The notes: a model not told the origin generated them from the sequence alone. A DNA stretch of 64,000 nucleotides from Gnetum montanum (GCA_015680685.1 MNCI01000952.1:562383-626382); one strand, 5' to 3'; shown: positions 32,936 to 46,059, numbered from the stretch's first letter. Translations and numbers: made by a program.

Positions 32936-33548
32936 AATAAATGTTTTTAAATTAACTTATTCATCTTAACAATAAAATAAACTTCGTGAAGCAATCTTTG
33001 AGATATTGAAATAAATAAATTTTCTAAAAATAACAAAAGAAAAAAACTTTGTACCAAAAGTAACTTCAATATATATTTATATATTTATATATTTTCAAAC
33101 TTTATAAAAGTAATTCTACAATATAAATAAATAACAAAAACTTCTTGTCTAAAATAAACTTCTTGAAACAATATTGGTCATGTTAAGATAAATAAATTTT
33201 CTAAAAACAACCATTGAAAAAAAAAATTCTACTAAAAGTACCTTAAAAAAAAAAAAAAGAACATCCATGAGCCTTGGCACCCCTAAAATATCCAAATTAA
33301 AATTTGGAAGATAAATTTTCTAAAAATAGCTAAATCCTACTTAAGAAATAAACTTTCTAAATAGCAATTTTAGAACCAAAATAAATTTTCTAAAAATATC
33401 TTCTTTTCATACTTAATATGTCAAGTGAATAAAGTTAAATTTTATAGAAACAACAATAAAAATAAAATTTCTCAAACTTAACTCCATGAAAAATTAAACT
33501 TTCTAAAAAAAACTTCTTGGAACCTTCTCACACTTACTGTTGGTCATC
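32936..33548. repeat. Degenerate AAATAAATTTTCTAAAAA repeat region, left part
   Basis: Many variants of ATAAAYTTTCTAAAAA at irregular spacing of roughly 30-60 bp. The pattern resumes at 34440-34530 beyond the LTR, so the LTR probably landed inside the array. Confidence 0.55.
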
Positions 33549-34406
33549 TAATGAGTCATTGGATGGATACGATGGGTATGCATCTATCGATGCATAGAAA
33601 GATGTGTCGATGCAAATATGTCAACGTAGTGTCATGTCATGCCTATATAAATGTTTGTACCTACTGCATTTATGGCATGTTATGTCATTAGTGTAGCCAA
33701 ACTCTTATAGTTTTCTTTCACTAAAGTTAGAATATTTTTTTAAGTACCCACAATAGGACTTTAAGCAATTGTATGAATCTTTATTCGAGCATCTTGTACT
33801 TGAGCACATTGATGTGAACGACAATAAAGATGAGATTCTTGATACTCCTTGTAGCATGTGCACTAGATTAATGTTTTTTTAATGCACTTCATTATTAATG
33901 CAATTTACATTCCTATTTTAATTAATTACTGCTTTTAATAATAAACACATAAGTACAACCATTTTGAACATACCATTTAACATTTGGTAATCCCAGTAGT
34001 GGCAATTTGGTACACCTAGTAGTTGACACTTAGTAACCCAGTGGCATTCATATGAGTTCAAGATGTGTACGACAAGTGGGCCTAGATACTTATGTTAGGC
34101 TAGTTAGCTTAAGACTAGTAGATAGCTAGAGTAGTTAATTCATCAATCATTTATCTTTTTGTCTATACTTAGGTTTAAATATATAAAAATATAAACTATA
34201 AATAAATATCATATGCCTTGGCTCACACTTAACTATAGTTGAGAACCTACACAAGTGAGAGCTAAGAAGACAACGATCACATCTTTCCAAGTCACCCTCT
34301 TTGTCTATGGTCATACTTAGGAACCAAGTCCATAGAATTCGACTAGATCACTAGTGCATGTTTGTGATTCGTATGGTTGGGCATATGAACTACTCGTCAC
34401 TTATCA
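33549..34406 (+). repeat. Solo-LTR-like copy
   Basis: An LTR-type sequence on the plus strand: U3 repeats (CGATGCATAG, GTCGATGCA), TATA box CTATATAAATG at about 33642-33652, the shared R-region AATCTTTATTCGAGCATCTT and AATAAAGATGAG, and the U5 end GTTGGGCATATGAACTACTC. It is related to the two E5 LTRs and more distantly to those of E1-E4. No interior follows on either side and no clear target duplication was seen, so the ends are approximate. Confidence 0.7.
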
Positions 34407-36054
34407 CCATTGTGAAAAAAATAAATAGTATAAAAAAGCTCATGCCTAGAAATAAAATTTTTAAAGCTAAGTATGACAAAATTAATCTTTCTAAATAGAA
34501 CCCAAACTAACTTAGGTTTACTAAAAAAAACTCAATGTCTATTACATGAAACATGAAAGTATATAACTTGCTAAAACATATTTTAAAAGTAAGTTACAGA
34601 AAAGCGTAATGATCAAAACCTTTCTAAATTAATATAGTTGTTCTTAATATGGATACATATGTTTTTAAGTTTCCATCTTCAAATGTAGATTCCAATTCTA
34701 AATTAATACTACCTTTCTTAATATGGGTACATATGTTTTAAGTTTTCATCTTCAAATGTACATTCCAAAAGTTGATTTTTGTACATTTCCTTAAATCCAC
34801 CTCAACAAAATGTATACTTCTTAAAAACTAAAAGCTTCCTAAAATGAAACTGAAAACATAGTAACCATAAACTATAAACATGAAACAAATGAACAATCCA
34901 CTAACACAATATTGTTTTTCTTTGATATTTTTGAACCACCATCAATACTCTCACTTATTGTTCCTTTCAAAAATGGAGTATGTGGGTCCCATTGATCATT
35001 TCATAGTTTCATACTAAGATATTTAGGAGAAAGTTATGCATACAATATATCAATGTATCTAAGAATAAAGTATACAAACATCAAATAGGCATTTTATAAG
35101 TGCTACACATGGATGGGGACAAGGACAAGGAAGAGGAAGGAGATGTTCATGCATTCCAAATAATCCAAATCCTCAAGCAATGAGCTATGAGGAGAGAATA
35201 TGACCTCAATTTTATGAATCACAACGATGATGATGAGAATGTCAATGACTAACAAAAGCTATGGAGTTTTGGCAAGGGTATGAATATATTATGCTAGAAA
35301 TCTATCTGCATACAATATTGTAAATTGAGATACTATTTCTTATTTAATTTAAATTTATTTTAAAGCTATGTATCAAATGAATATGATTCTTGGAAGCAAG
35401 AAATCAAGAATTCATGATTCAATTCGTGTTTGGATATGCAAGCATATGAAAAGACAAGGAATGGATTCACAAGTGGGGACATAAATTATAAAATATTTAA
35501 ATATTTAAATTATATATATACACACACACACATTTTACCTTTATTAAATATTATTTTCAATTTAATTTAAATTAAAATTATTCACAAAGAATCTTATGCA
35601 CTTTTGTTTATGCTCTTGCTTCTAGTACGTACCATATGCAAAACTTTTATGAGATTCATGAATCCTTGGAACATAGTTTTAAAGGTTAAAGATACCAATC
35701 ATTAAAATGATCCAATACCTTGTCAAATTGAGCCACAAGCAACATCTACAATTGTTCTCCCATTGTTCTCCCATTGTCTATGTGTCCAACTATAGTACAT
35801 CAACTACAAGAAATTGAGGTGTGAATCAATTTCCTTGCATTATATATCATTATTATTCAAAAATTGAATATTATTATTCATATTTAATGTTGATGACCAT
35901 ATACAACATGGAGATGGCTTTGATCATGCATATCATTTAATGTCAATAATCAACATTGCAAATATAGAAGAAGAATGTTGTTTTGAATGAATATGTGTTG
36001 CAAATCATGAAAGGCAATGACGATGAAGACAAAGACTTTAAGAGGAAGAATTAT
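34407..36054. other. AT-rich intergenic DNA
   Basis: No gene. 34440-34530 continues the TTTCTAAA repeat region. A near-duplicate pair of about 75 bp lies at 34625-34770 (TAATATGGATACATATGTTTT and TAATATGGGTACATATGTTTT). A TA/CA dinucleotide run lies at 35511-35532. The right part may be the 5' end of the Helitron gene, but I could not show it. Confidence 0.45.
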
Positions 36055-36265
36055 ATAATAAAAGACATGAGTCATTCAATGAGGTATCTTCATTACCAAA
36101 TTTCCATAATACTAATGCAAAAATAGCATAGGCCATTATAAATTTTAATTTAGCAATCAAAGAGTTTGCGAATTTATGGTCTTATAGTGTGTGTAATGAA
36201 ATGTATCAAAGCATAAATCTAAAACCATTAGGGAGAGGGCCCATGTGTAATAGGTGCAAGTTAGG
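36055..36265 (+). pseudogene. Helitron helicase gene, segment 1
   Basis: Reads NAKIA(stop)AIINFNLAIKEFANLW, then VCNEMYQSINLKPL and GPMCNRCKLG. The two Cys pairs (the first now C-x2-M) look like the zinc-binding stretch that precedes the DUF6570-type N-terminal domain of plant Helitron proteins. The last five bases (TTAGG, 36261-36265) are the E5 target duplication. Continuing at 51595 keeps the frame. One in-frame stop lies near 36130. The 5' end was not found. Confidence 0.72.
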
Positions 36266-37114
36266 TGATGAGTAGCAACTATATCCTACACCTAACCATA
36301 TGATAACAAGCATGCATTAGTGATTTAGTTGAATTTTGCAAACTTAGTTCCTAAGTTTTCCCATAGTTGTAAACGATGAATCAAAGGATCATGTGATTGT
36401 TGTCTTCCTAACTCACACTTGTGCTATCTATGCATATGGTTGAATGTGAGTTAAGGCTTATGATATTTATTTTTGTTGGTATTATATATATATATATTCT
36501 CTTAATAACTAGATGAGTAAATGAAGGCTTAATAATTAACTATTTAGTTAATTAGCTATTCTAATGACTAACTATCATAATGTAAGTAGTTGTTCCAACT
36601 TATCATACTCATCCCAAACTCATATTATGCTATTGGGTTACCAAACGGCTATTATTGGGTGTTACCAAATGGCAACTATTAGGATTACCAAGCATAACAC
36701 GTTATGCTCGAAGTGATTGTACTCATGTATTTATGATTAAGTGCATTAATTAATTAGAACTTATGAAAGTAAAGTGTATTAAAGGTAGGATGCAAATAAG
36801 AGAGATTAAGCTAATCTAAGTGCTGCAATGAATGCCAGAAATATTGTCTTTATTGCTATTCACACTAATGTGTTTCGGTACATGACACTCGAATAAAGAT
36901 CTGTACAATCTCTTGAATTCACATTGTAGGCACTCAGAGGAAAACATTCTGAATCTAAAGAAATAAAACTACAAGATCTTTAATATACTATGGACTTAAA
37001 GTATCATAAATGTGGTTGGTGAACGGATTTATATAAGCTTTGCCTATGTCAGCATCGATGCATGTCACCATGCATTGATGGGCATACGTTGATGGAGTCG
37101 TGTTGATGCCACAA
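36266..37114 (-). repeat. E5 LTR copy A
   Basis: Matches copy B along its length (for example ACTATTGG..TTACCAAGCRTAA and GTAGGATGCAAATAAGAGAG). The right end lacks about 20 bases that copy B has. TA run at 36486-36498. TATA box (minus strand) near 37030. Confidence 0.8.
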
Positions 37115-37745
37115 TGATGTGCAACAACTATATCCTATGCTCAACCACATGAATCACAAGCATGCACTAGTGATCTAGTCGAATTCTAGAGACTTAATTC
37201 CTAAGTTTTCCCATGGTTGTAAAATATAAATCAAGGGATCATGTTATCATTGTCTTTCTAACTCACACTTGTGCTATCTATGCATAAGGTTAAATGTGAG
37301 TTAAGAATTATGATATTTATTTTTGTTAGTATTTTTTCTCGTAATAGTTAGATGAGTAAATGAAGGCTCAATAATTAACTATTTAACTAATTAGCTCTTC
37401 TAATGACTAACTATCCTAACATAAGTAGTTGTTCCCACTTACAGTACACATCTTGAACTCATATTACGCTACTAGGTTACCAAACAACTATTATTGGGTG
37501 TTACCAAATGGCCACTATTGGAATTACCAAGCGTAATACATTATGCTCAAAGTGGTTTTACTTATGTATTTATGATTAACTACATGAATTAATTAAAAAT
37601 TATGAAAGTAAAGTGCATTAAAGGTAGGATGCAAATAAGAGAGATTAAGCTAATTTAAGTGTTATAATGAATGCTAGAAATCTCATCTTTATTGTTGTTC
37701 ACACCAATGCGTTTAGGTATATGACACTCAAATAAAGATCCATAC
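37115..37745 (-). repeat. E5 LTR copy B, left part
   Basis: Starts TGATGTGCAACAAC and follows copy A until AAAGATCCATAC, where E3 begins. Confidence 0.82.
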
Positions 37746-38572
37746 TAATGAGTGACAAGTACCCCTACATTCAACCATACGAATCACTAAGCATTCATGT
37801 GTGATCTAGTTGAATCCCATGGACTCTATGTCTTCTGGTACACTAGCCTTTAGGAAATGAACTTGCCCTAATAGTCATTCATTTTCTTCCTAATTACACT
37901 TGTGATATGCAAAGGTATGATTAAGTGTAATTGAGGCATATGATTTTTATTTTTTTTATGTTTTATGTTTGGGTGCTTAAAATAAAGGATGACAAGAATG
38001 AAGTAATTTAATTACTAATTTAATCTAACTAACTACACATAACTAATCCTAACATAAGCATCAATTCCCACATGCTGTACAGATCTTGAATATGTTTAGT
38101 GTTACTGGCTTACTAAATGTTAAGCATTATTGGGATTACCAAGTGCTAAGGGTATGCTCGAAGTGGTCGTACTTATGTGCTTAATTAATTACTACTTAAT
38201 CTAGCTTAGTTTAGCCTAATTAATTATTTAATTACTTAAAGCATTAAAGGAAATCACATAAAACATTAAATGCATAAATAATTAATTAATCTATTTCTAA
38301 GTGCTGCAAGGTTTATCAAAAAGCTCATCTTTATTGTCGCACACACTGGTGTGCTTAATTACAACAGTGCTTGAATAAAGATCCGTACACTCTTGACTCC
38401 TACTACGGGCACTTAGAAAAATATTCTAACTTCCAAATGACAAAACTACAAGAGCTCCACTACAACTATGATAAGACATGCCATAAACATGGTAGGTGAG
38501 CACATATTTATAGGCAAAAATAGATACTATGTTAATGGGGTCCAGCCGATGTAACCAATCCATGATTCATCA
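37746..38572 (-). repeat. E3 3' LTR
   Basis: TAATGAGTGACAAG to GATTCATCA on the plus strand (the first base triplet is mutated from TGA). It lacks part of the U3 repeat block that the other LTR has at about 51260-51330. Confidence 0.9.
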
Positions 38573-38585
38573 TACTCCCACAACT
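38573..38585 (-). promoter_or_regulatory. E3 polypurine tract
   Basis: The minus strand reads AGTTGTGGGAGTA, the E1/E2/E4 tract with transitions. Confidence 0.7.
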
Positions 38586-38803
38586 AAATGAAAACTTGTC
38601 CTTGAGTTCTTTACAAAGGCATGGGACTATTGACTAGCAATAGACATACTATGAACACAAACACATGTAAACAAATACTAAGTGCCTAAGTGTATGGATA
38701 TACAATAATTACAAGTTTTTTTGGTGTTAAGGACTACAAAATTGAACAGCAGGACAAAATTATAGATACAATTCCTTTGATGACATGAAGACAAGGAGGA
38801 AGA

Positions 38804-41653
38804 TTAAATGGTCCTAGGTGGTGGAGGTTCTTGAGGTTTTGAGGGCCCTTCTCCTGCTTTAGGTGCACATGATGGTTGAGGCTGTTGTGGTTGTTTTACT
38901 GTTGTTGTAGCTTCCGATGCAAGATAAAAAGCATCCAACAATGCTTTCATCTTCTTCTTCTTACTCTTGGGATCATGCACGGTTCACATAGCTTTGGAAA
39001 TGTGGGCAAGAATGAGCACATCCCAAGGATAGGGCATTGTTGGAAACAACTCCTTGACATTATCAAACCAGGTAGCAAATTGTTTGCATTCAATGTCAAA
39101 CATCCTGATTGCATTCTATAGCTCCTAGTAATCATTCATTCTTTTGGCCAGGTTCTCAATGGTTGATCTTTGATTGGTGAATCTTGCCTTGAGAAATTTG
39201 AGTTTAGTGTTTTTAGTCTCAAAATTTTGTTTGGTCTCCTTGTGGTGCTTGAACTTTACCTCATATAGCAAGTATGAACTAGCCACCTATTTTTCTAACT
39301 CTAACCATAGTTGTCCAATAGTCAACATTACTAGGTTAGCATATCTAAGATTGGCAAGTTCCATGTATTTGGTCATCTCCTCTATTTGCAACTCCTTCAC
39401 ATGGATCTTCACTTTGTTGTAGGCATTTATCCCATCAATGATAGGTTGCCATACTTCTTTTTCTTACTAGAGTTATTGGAGGGTCTCATTGACTTTTTCC
39501 TTAGCCATCTAGATGTATCTTTCATTAACTTCTTTCTATAGGCCAACCTAATCTCTATAGTGGTTCTTGACTCTCTTAAATTTGAGAGCCTCATTCTTCT
39601 AGGCAATAATCTCAATTATAGATTTTTAGCATAAGGCACAAACTTCCTCCATGAAAATATTTTTATTCTCTACTACCAATCTCCTAAGCTCAATGTTCAT
39701 CCTAGTTAGCTGATTTTGCTATTAATGGATGAATTTTTGCAATTATTGTTTTTGCATATCAACGTTCTACAGGTGATGATTTTTTGTGGTCAGCATCTCA
39801 CTCTCCTAGCACATTTGTACCAAGTCCTTCTGAATTGAGAATGTTTTGGCCTTAGCCATGGACTAGTCAAAGATAGTCATCACAATCCCTGCCTCAACCT
39901 ATTTGAGCCTATATTGAAGATATTGAAAAGTTTCATCTCTTGTTAGTGCAAGCTTGAAGAGCGTGGGATTAGCAAGATAGGCTATTAATTCAAAAACTTC
40001 TGGGGCCAAGCATTGGTTTTGTGCTTGAGCCATTCTGAGTTACTCTTCTAGAATGATACACTTGCCCTTTACTTCAAGTAACCTCAACTAGTTTGCGGTG
40101 ATGTTATTCAAAAAATCAAAGATATTTGAAATTTGTTGCCAGATTCCCACTAGTGAGTCTAGCAACTCTTTGTGTTGGGCAACACTTAGTCTTCCACTAA
40201 TAGTTCCTGCAGACATCTGCAGATCTCTAAGTGCAAAGATGTTTGGTATAAATGCCATAGGTGCATTCAATGTTTTAGCGATTATATCAACAACCACTTC
40301 TACTACTGTCTCCTATCGTTGGTGTTGCATCACCAATACAGTTGCTCCTTCACCCTCCTCCAAGCACACTAAAATGGTAGCAGCATTCCCAAATATTTTT
40401 GGGAACTAGTGTCATTGCAAGAGAGACAGTATCACCTCTCGAGTTGCGAGTAGTTGTGTTCTTTGGGCTAAGAATATTGGCCCACCTCCCTCCATCTAGC
40501 TTATTATTTAAGCCACTTCATTGAGATGACTCATTTCAGGATGATATATAGATGGATCACCACCATTGGTTCTTTCTTGCTACTCTCACTCATGTAAGAG
40601 CTACTCTCAGATTTTGCGTAGGTGCTTAATGGCTGCATAGACCTTTGGTGTTGTTTCTTAAGTGGATGATGGAGGTGGCAGCAATAGCTCATCTTCTTTT
40701 GACATGACAGGGATCTTATCTTTTATCAATTCAAACCAGGAGGTGATGGGAGTATACTTGATTGTATCATTAGCATAGTGAACTATCCCTTCCCTTTTAC
40801 AAATTTTTCTAATAAGACATGAAAACAATAAGATTTTCTTTCCATGTTCATTCTCCTTTAAGTGCTTCTCTATTTTCAGATAGACTAGTTATGGAAGGTT
40901 AACATGGAATTTCTTGCTTAGAGCAACATAGGTATGAGCAGAGAAGGATGTCACCTTGTTGGGCCTCACCTTCAAATTGAGGTGATAGGTTGCTCTCTTG
41001 AAGTATATATGCTCCAATGATGTAAGCACATCAAACTCCTTATGGCCAACCCCATAACACTACTAGGTCCACTCTCTTTTTGCCTTAAGGTTTGCTTGTA
41101 TTGAGATTTCTACCAAATGGGTGTCAGAATTAGACATGTCAAGAGCTTTTGCAATTGCTTTTATCAAGTAAGACACCTGAATATCCTTGATTCTCATAGT
41201 GGCTCCTACCTTTTTACTATTATAGAATAGATATGTCATTCCCATGTACCACTCCTCACTTGTAGTGATGATCAACCATATTAGAGAGCTTTGTAATTAT
41301 GTCTTGACTTCTGATGGAGCATGTTCCAAGAATGGTCTAAAGTTCAGTTCTTGAAGAATTAAGCATTAGACATCACAAGACTTGATCCTATCTAGGCAAG
41401 CTTGTGTTAATGTTATCTCAAGTCTTGGTACAAGCCCTCGTGCCTCTCCTCTTTGGGATTGTTTAGTCATAGCCTCTTCTTTGGAAATCTATCGAACAGA
41501 TTCTACTTCGGGCTCCTCCCAAAGAGGTCCTATTGCATGAGTTTTTGCTACCTACTCCTAAGCTTATTCTTTTTGGCTCCTTCGAGTTCTAGGTTGTTTG
41601 TCCTTTGGTTGTGATGGTCTTCCGTCCTACAGGTGTTTTGCTCTAAGTGTCAT
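38804..41653 (-). pseudogene. E3 ORF3 pseudogene
   Basis: A 950-codon span from ATG at 41653 to TAA at 38804. Stops are scattered, but start and end are in register. The N-terminus shares PSQPKDKQPRTR with E1. The globular part includes EEWYMGMTYLFYNSKKVGAT (41270-41210) and THLVEISIQANLKAKREW. The region 40300-40090 (ADICRSLSAK-type antisense, DLQMSAGTISGRLSVAQHKE in sense) matches E1 closely. The coiled-coil part runs from about 40080 to 39030. The tail ends PQEPPPPRTI, identical in type to E1. No membrane helix was seen. It is the same family as the E1 and E2 copies. Confidence 0.66.
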
Positions 41654-42066
41654 CTATAATCACAACATGTCCAAGGATTAGCACTTAATGTGTAACTTTG
41701 AAATATTGGGAATACCTTATCTCTTGGGGTAGTTACACTTGACTAAGTTGTGATCATGGCCTAGTTAACTATTTTAATATTATATTTATATCAATAAATA
41801 ATTTAGATTTACTAGTGCTTGTTGAAAGGGTTAAACTCTCAAAAGTTAATGGTTTAATATTATTTTATTCATTAACCCTTTGGGGGAGTTAGAAAAATTT
41901 TCATCAAAAATCCTAAGGTTCGTGCCCCCACCATTAAGATGGAAGGAGTGATTTGGAAAAATAGTGTGAAAGTTATGGGCTTTAGAAGGTTTTGGGCTTT
42001 GAAAAATTGCAAAAGCTCCCCTTTGTTTTGAAGTAAATGAAAAAAACATTCAAAGTGTTGGGCGGT

Positions 42067-42140
42067 ATTTATAGAATTTTTGGGCTATGTTGATGGGGCC
42101 TAGTCAATGAGGCCAAGTTGACGTGGTTGTTAACCATTGT
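42067..42140 (-). promoter_or_regulatory. E3 putative internal promoter for ORF3
   Basis: The minus strand reads TTGACTAGGCCCCATCAACA (42088-42107) and then, 13 bp on, CTATAAAT (42067-42074), about 415 bp before the ORF3 ATG. E3's own U3 (51280-51340) carries several TTGACTAGGCC / CATCAACTAGGCC copies and a CTATAAAT box (51218-51225). Same plan as in E1 and E2. Function is inferred. Confidence 0.55.
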
Positions 42141-42951
42141 TGACTTGTCAAAATTTGAGAAATATAAGGATTTTTGAATGAAAGTGGGGTTAAATGGAAA
42201 CCCAAAAAGCCAAGAACATGATGAAAATATTAGAAGAGGATTTCAATACTCAAAAAATTTAGGAATGAGTAGAGATCGAGATTTGATGAAGAAGAATGCT
42301 TTAAGGAGGACACACAGTTGGATGCATAATGGGGTGCATGAAAGATTCTAATTACAACCATGTCTAAGAGTAAGGAACTTAACTAACCAAACCTTGAGAT
42401 ATGCAAGTGGATCCTCCCATAGTGGCACATGCCCTTTTTGCCCTTGCATAACCTCAACTAAGAAGTTTATGGGCCTCATAGTTGATTAATGGTTACAAAA
42501 AGTTAAGGATGAAACCTAAAGAATCTATTTAGAAATGTCAACACATAAAATTAAGACATGAAATAAAAACATGAAAAATAGAAGTGAGGTGAGTTATGGA
42601 AAGCATGGATGGATGAGAGAGAGGATGGAATGAATGTCCCAATCATGATCACATGAAGTCCCTTCTGAGAGCTATGGTTAAATGACCTAATAAAGTCCAA
42701 CCTTAGTCCAGACCAAAACCAACCACTTTCAGTGACTTTGCATTGCCACTCTAGGACTAGTCCATCCCCTTGAGACACAAGTATGCTTCCATGGACAACC
42801 ATCATTCCTTATTTAAGAAGAAAAGGGAAGTAGGAAGTGAGAAAGGGCCTTAGGTAGAGGGGACCTTTATGCATGGGTAACATATTGTTCTAGTCCCATA
42901 ACTAATGCTTGTAGTCCATTTATTTTATCTAAGGGATGTGCTTTGAATTCC

Positions 42952-43992
42952 CATCATGCTTTATCATTTTATTATTTTTTATTTTATGTTTTTTATTTTT
43001 TAGAATCTTTTTTGGATGGGAACCACACCATGCAAAGACTTATTCAACTTCCTATTATTAGTCTACACAAAATGGTAAGAAATCCATAAAAATACACATG
43101 CACTCAAGAAAGTAGAGAGGCATAAAGAGCATTGAATCCCCTTGAAGCCATAGCCTTTTTAAACCTTTGAACCTTTTCCAAGCTTGGAAACTACCAAAGT
43201 CACAAGTTTGTTAAAGTTTTATTAATGAAAAAGGGACCTCATATTCCCAAAACAAGAAAAACCATAGAGTTTGTGGATGGGTGAGTGATGTGGACTCATT
43301 GCCTATTTCATGAAAATAGAAACCCATCTTAGTTATCATTCATCAAAATTCAAAAATAGAAACTAGACATTAGTAATAAAAAATGTTAAGCACAAACCAC
43401 TATTAGCAAACAGTAATAGCACCATTGTGTCCTATTAGCAATAAAGCACTTTTTATTAGAAGACGAGAAAAATTTCCATCATGTTTTATTTTTTATTTTA
43501 TTTTGTTTATTTTTTTGAGAATTTTTTTGGATGGGAACCACACCATGCAAAGACTTATTCAACTTCCTATTATTGATCTACATAAAATGGTAAGAAATCC
43601 ATAAAAATACACATGCACTCAAGAAAGTAGAGAGGCATAAAGAGTATTGAATCCCCTTGAAGCCATAGCCTTTTAAAACCTTTGAATCTTTTCCAAGCTT
43701 GGAGACTATCAAGGGCACAAGTTCGTTAAAACTTTGATTAATGAAAAAGGGACCTCATATTCCCAAAACAAGGAAAACCATAGAGTTTGTGGTTGGGTGA
43801 GTGACATGGACTCATACCTATTTCATGAAAATAGAAATCCATCTTAGTTATCATTCATCAAAATTTAAAAATAGAAACTAGACATTAGTAATAAAAAATG
43901 TTAAGTACAAACCACCATTAGCAAATAGTAATAACACCATTGTGTTATGTTGGCAATAAAGCACTTTCTATTAGAAGATGAGAAAAATTTAC
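42952..43992 (-). repeat. E3 spacer tandem duplication, unit about 515 bp
   Basis: GGATGGGAACCACACC occurs at 43014 and 43529, and the following 450 bp are repeated with few changes (for example GAAGACGAGAAAAATTT against GAAGATGAGAAAAATTT at the ends). Two units. E1 has one unit in its spacer. Confidence 0.85.
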
Positions 43993-44269
43993 ACCAAAAT
44001 AAGGAAAATATAAAAGAAATTGTAAAATATTCAAGAAATATAAAACGTACTAACAATGTTGTAAAAAAAAAATTTGGAAAAATAACAAAGTGTAAGACAA
44101 AAAATGTGAAAAAATAAACAGATGAAAAACTAAGGAGCCACTATAATGGTTAACATGGATGGCCATCTCCCCCACAACTAAGTTGTAAGGAGAAGATCCA
44201 ATAAATTGAGCATGGTTGTTCATTCGTTGAGGTGTTACTTTTGCTAGCTTACATGGGTTCATGGAAAGG

Positions 44270-45420
44270 TTTGACTTGTTGTGTGTTAACCAACTATATT
44301 TTGTTTAGGCTCTCAGGTTTGTAGATCAACATGGCCCTAGAAGGAAAGGTTTCATAAATGATGTAAGGCCCTTCCTACAATGTGTGGAACTTAGTTCGTT
44401 GAGGTACGTGTGTGGGATTTTAGTAGAGAACCTTATCTCCTGGTTGAAATTTTACTTTTCATACTCTAAGATCATAGCATTTTTTGTTGAATGCCTTGTG
44501 CACTTCATTCCAAGATAAGGCCACTAATCAATTTTTATTTAGCATGTTAACTTTGATCAATTGTTCTCTTTATGTTAGAGTCAGGTCAAGATTTAGGTCA
44601 CATGATGTTGCAAGTGTATGGAGCTTGAATTGAATAGGAAGTGTTAGTAGTTTCCCATACACTAGCTCATAAGAAGAGTAGCCTATAGATAGTTTTCATG
44701 TTGAGTGGTAGGCCTAGAGAACATCATTGAGTTTTGTGCTCCAGTCTCTTCGATATTTGCTAATAGTTCTCAATAGGATCTGTGTGATCTTCCTATTGGT
44801 AACTTTTGCTTGACCGTTGGCTTGGGGGTGGTAGGGTGTTGTTAATTTATGTTCAACCCCCAAGCGTTGCATAAGCTTTCGAAAAGTAGCACCTATAAAA
44901 TGAGTTTCGTTGTTAGCAATTAGTCCACATGGCATTCCAAACCTATTCACAACATTTTGGTGTACAAACTATGCAACAGTGGATGATGTACAATCACTAA
45001 TAGTTGTTGCTTCTACCCATTTTGTGCAATATTAAATAACAACGATTATATTTGCCTTTCCATTTGACATGGGTGTGATGGGACCCATGAAGTTGATGAT
45101 CCATATGTCAAAGGGTTCCTGTGGTTGGATCCATTGTTGAGGTCCCTTCATTCACATAGTCATCCCACCTTTTCATTGATAGCATTCACAAAATAGACAA
45201 ATTGTTAGAAATCCTTGAAGATGGTTGGCCAATAATACCTTGCCATCAAGATCTTAATGACCGTGCATCTCCTAGCATAGTGGCCCCCATAAGGACCCTC
45301 ATGAGCATACTAGAGAATGCATAGTTGATCAGCATCAGGTACACACCAACGAAGCAAGCCATTAGTGCATGCCTTGTAAATGTGTCCATTGATTTCCATG
45401 AAACATTTGGCTTGATGAAG
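44270..45420 (-). pseudogene. E3 integrase pseudogene
   Basis: Minus strand. The zinc domain starts HEGPYGGHYARR (about 45300), and its Cys pair is spoiled by a frameshift. In the core all three acidic residues are gone: IDFMG reads INFMG (about 45085), SDNGTHF reads ANNETHF (about 44915), and QANGQAEV reads QANGQAKV (about 44815). Each needs one G-to-A change. The C-terminal part with the NPTHVPQ-type and GPYIIY-type blocks lies at 44280-44500. It matches E1 and E4 over its length. Confidence 0.82.
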
Positions 45421-45450
45421 AAACTATTGTTTCTTCCTATAGTTTAGATC

Positions 45451-46010
45451 TTATGGCATCTCTTGAGTAAGAAGATAAGTGAGGATGTCATCATACCATT
45501 TTGGTTCTATATGTACTTGTTCATTTATTGCACTTATAAAGAGAAGTTCATTAGGAAATTGGTCAAAGAGTGGGCTCTCCTCCTCTTTGTTATCCCATCG
45601 TAATTGAGATAAGTGATCAGCAACCACATTCTCGGTCCCCTTTTGATCTACCACTATAAGATCAGATTTTTGCAAGATCATCAATCACCATATAATATAG
45701 GGGCTCACTGTTGGTTTTTTCATGAGAAAGCAAATTACATTGTGGTCAATGTGCACAAACACTTTATATCCAAGCACATAGTGCCTAAACTTCTCTAGAG
45801 CATACACCACCACCATTAATTCCTTCTCCATTGTGGTGTAATTCAACTATGCACCCATAATGCTTGAACTTGCGTAGTGAATGTAATATGGAAATTTCTT
45901 ATCATTCAACTATGTGAATAGGGTTCACAAGGCATAATTTGATGCATTTTTTATGATATGAAATGGTCTAGACTAATTAGGCACTCATAGAATTGTTGTC
46001 TCTATGAGCT
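45451..46010 (-). pseudogene. E3 RNase H pseudogene
   Basis: Minus strand. The C-terminal part is open (45684-45451) and shows SDLIVVDQKGTENVVADHLSQLRW. Upstream, the ELMVVVYALEKF-type and VHIDHNVICFLMKK-type blocks are readable in pieces through stops. Confidence 0.72.
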
Positions 46011-46059
46011 TCTGCTTGAGGCTCTTGAATGTTTTTTTTGCATTCTTTGGTCTAGATGA

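Noticed and set aside
37095-37120. Primer-binding site before E5 LTR copy B (GATGCCACAATGATG)
   Set aside because: It resembles the tRNA-Asp site only with an inserted dinucleotide, and the same bases align with the end of LTR copy A.
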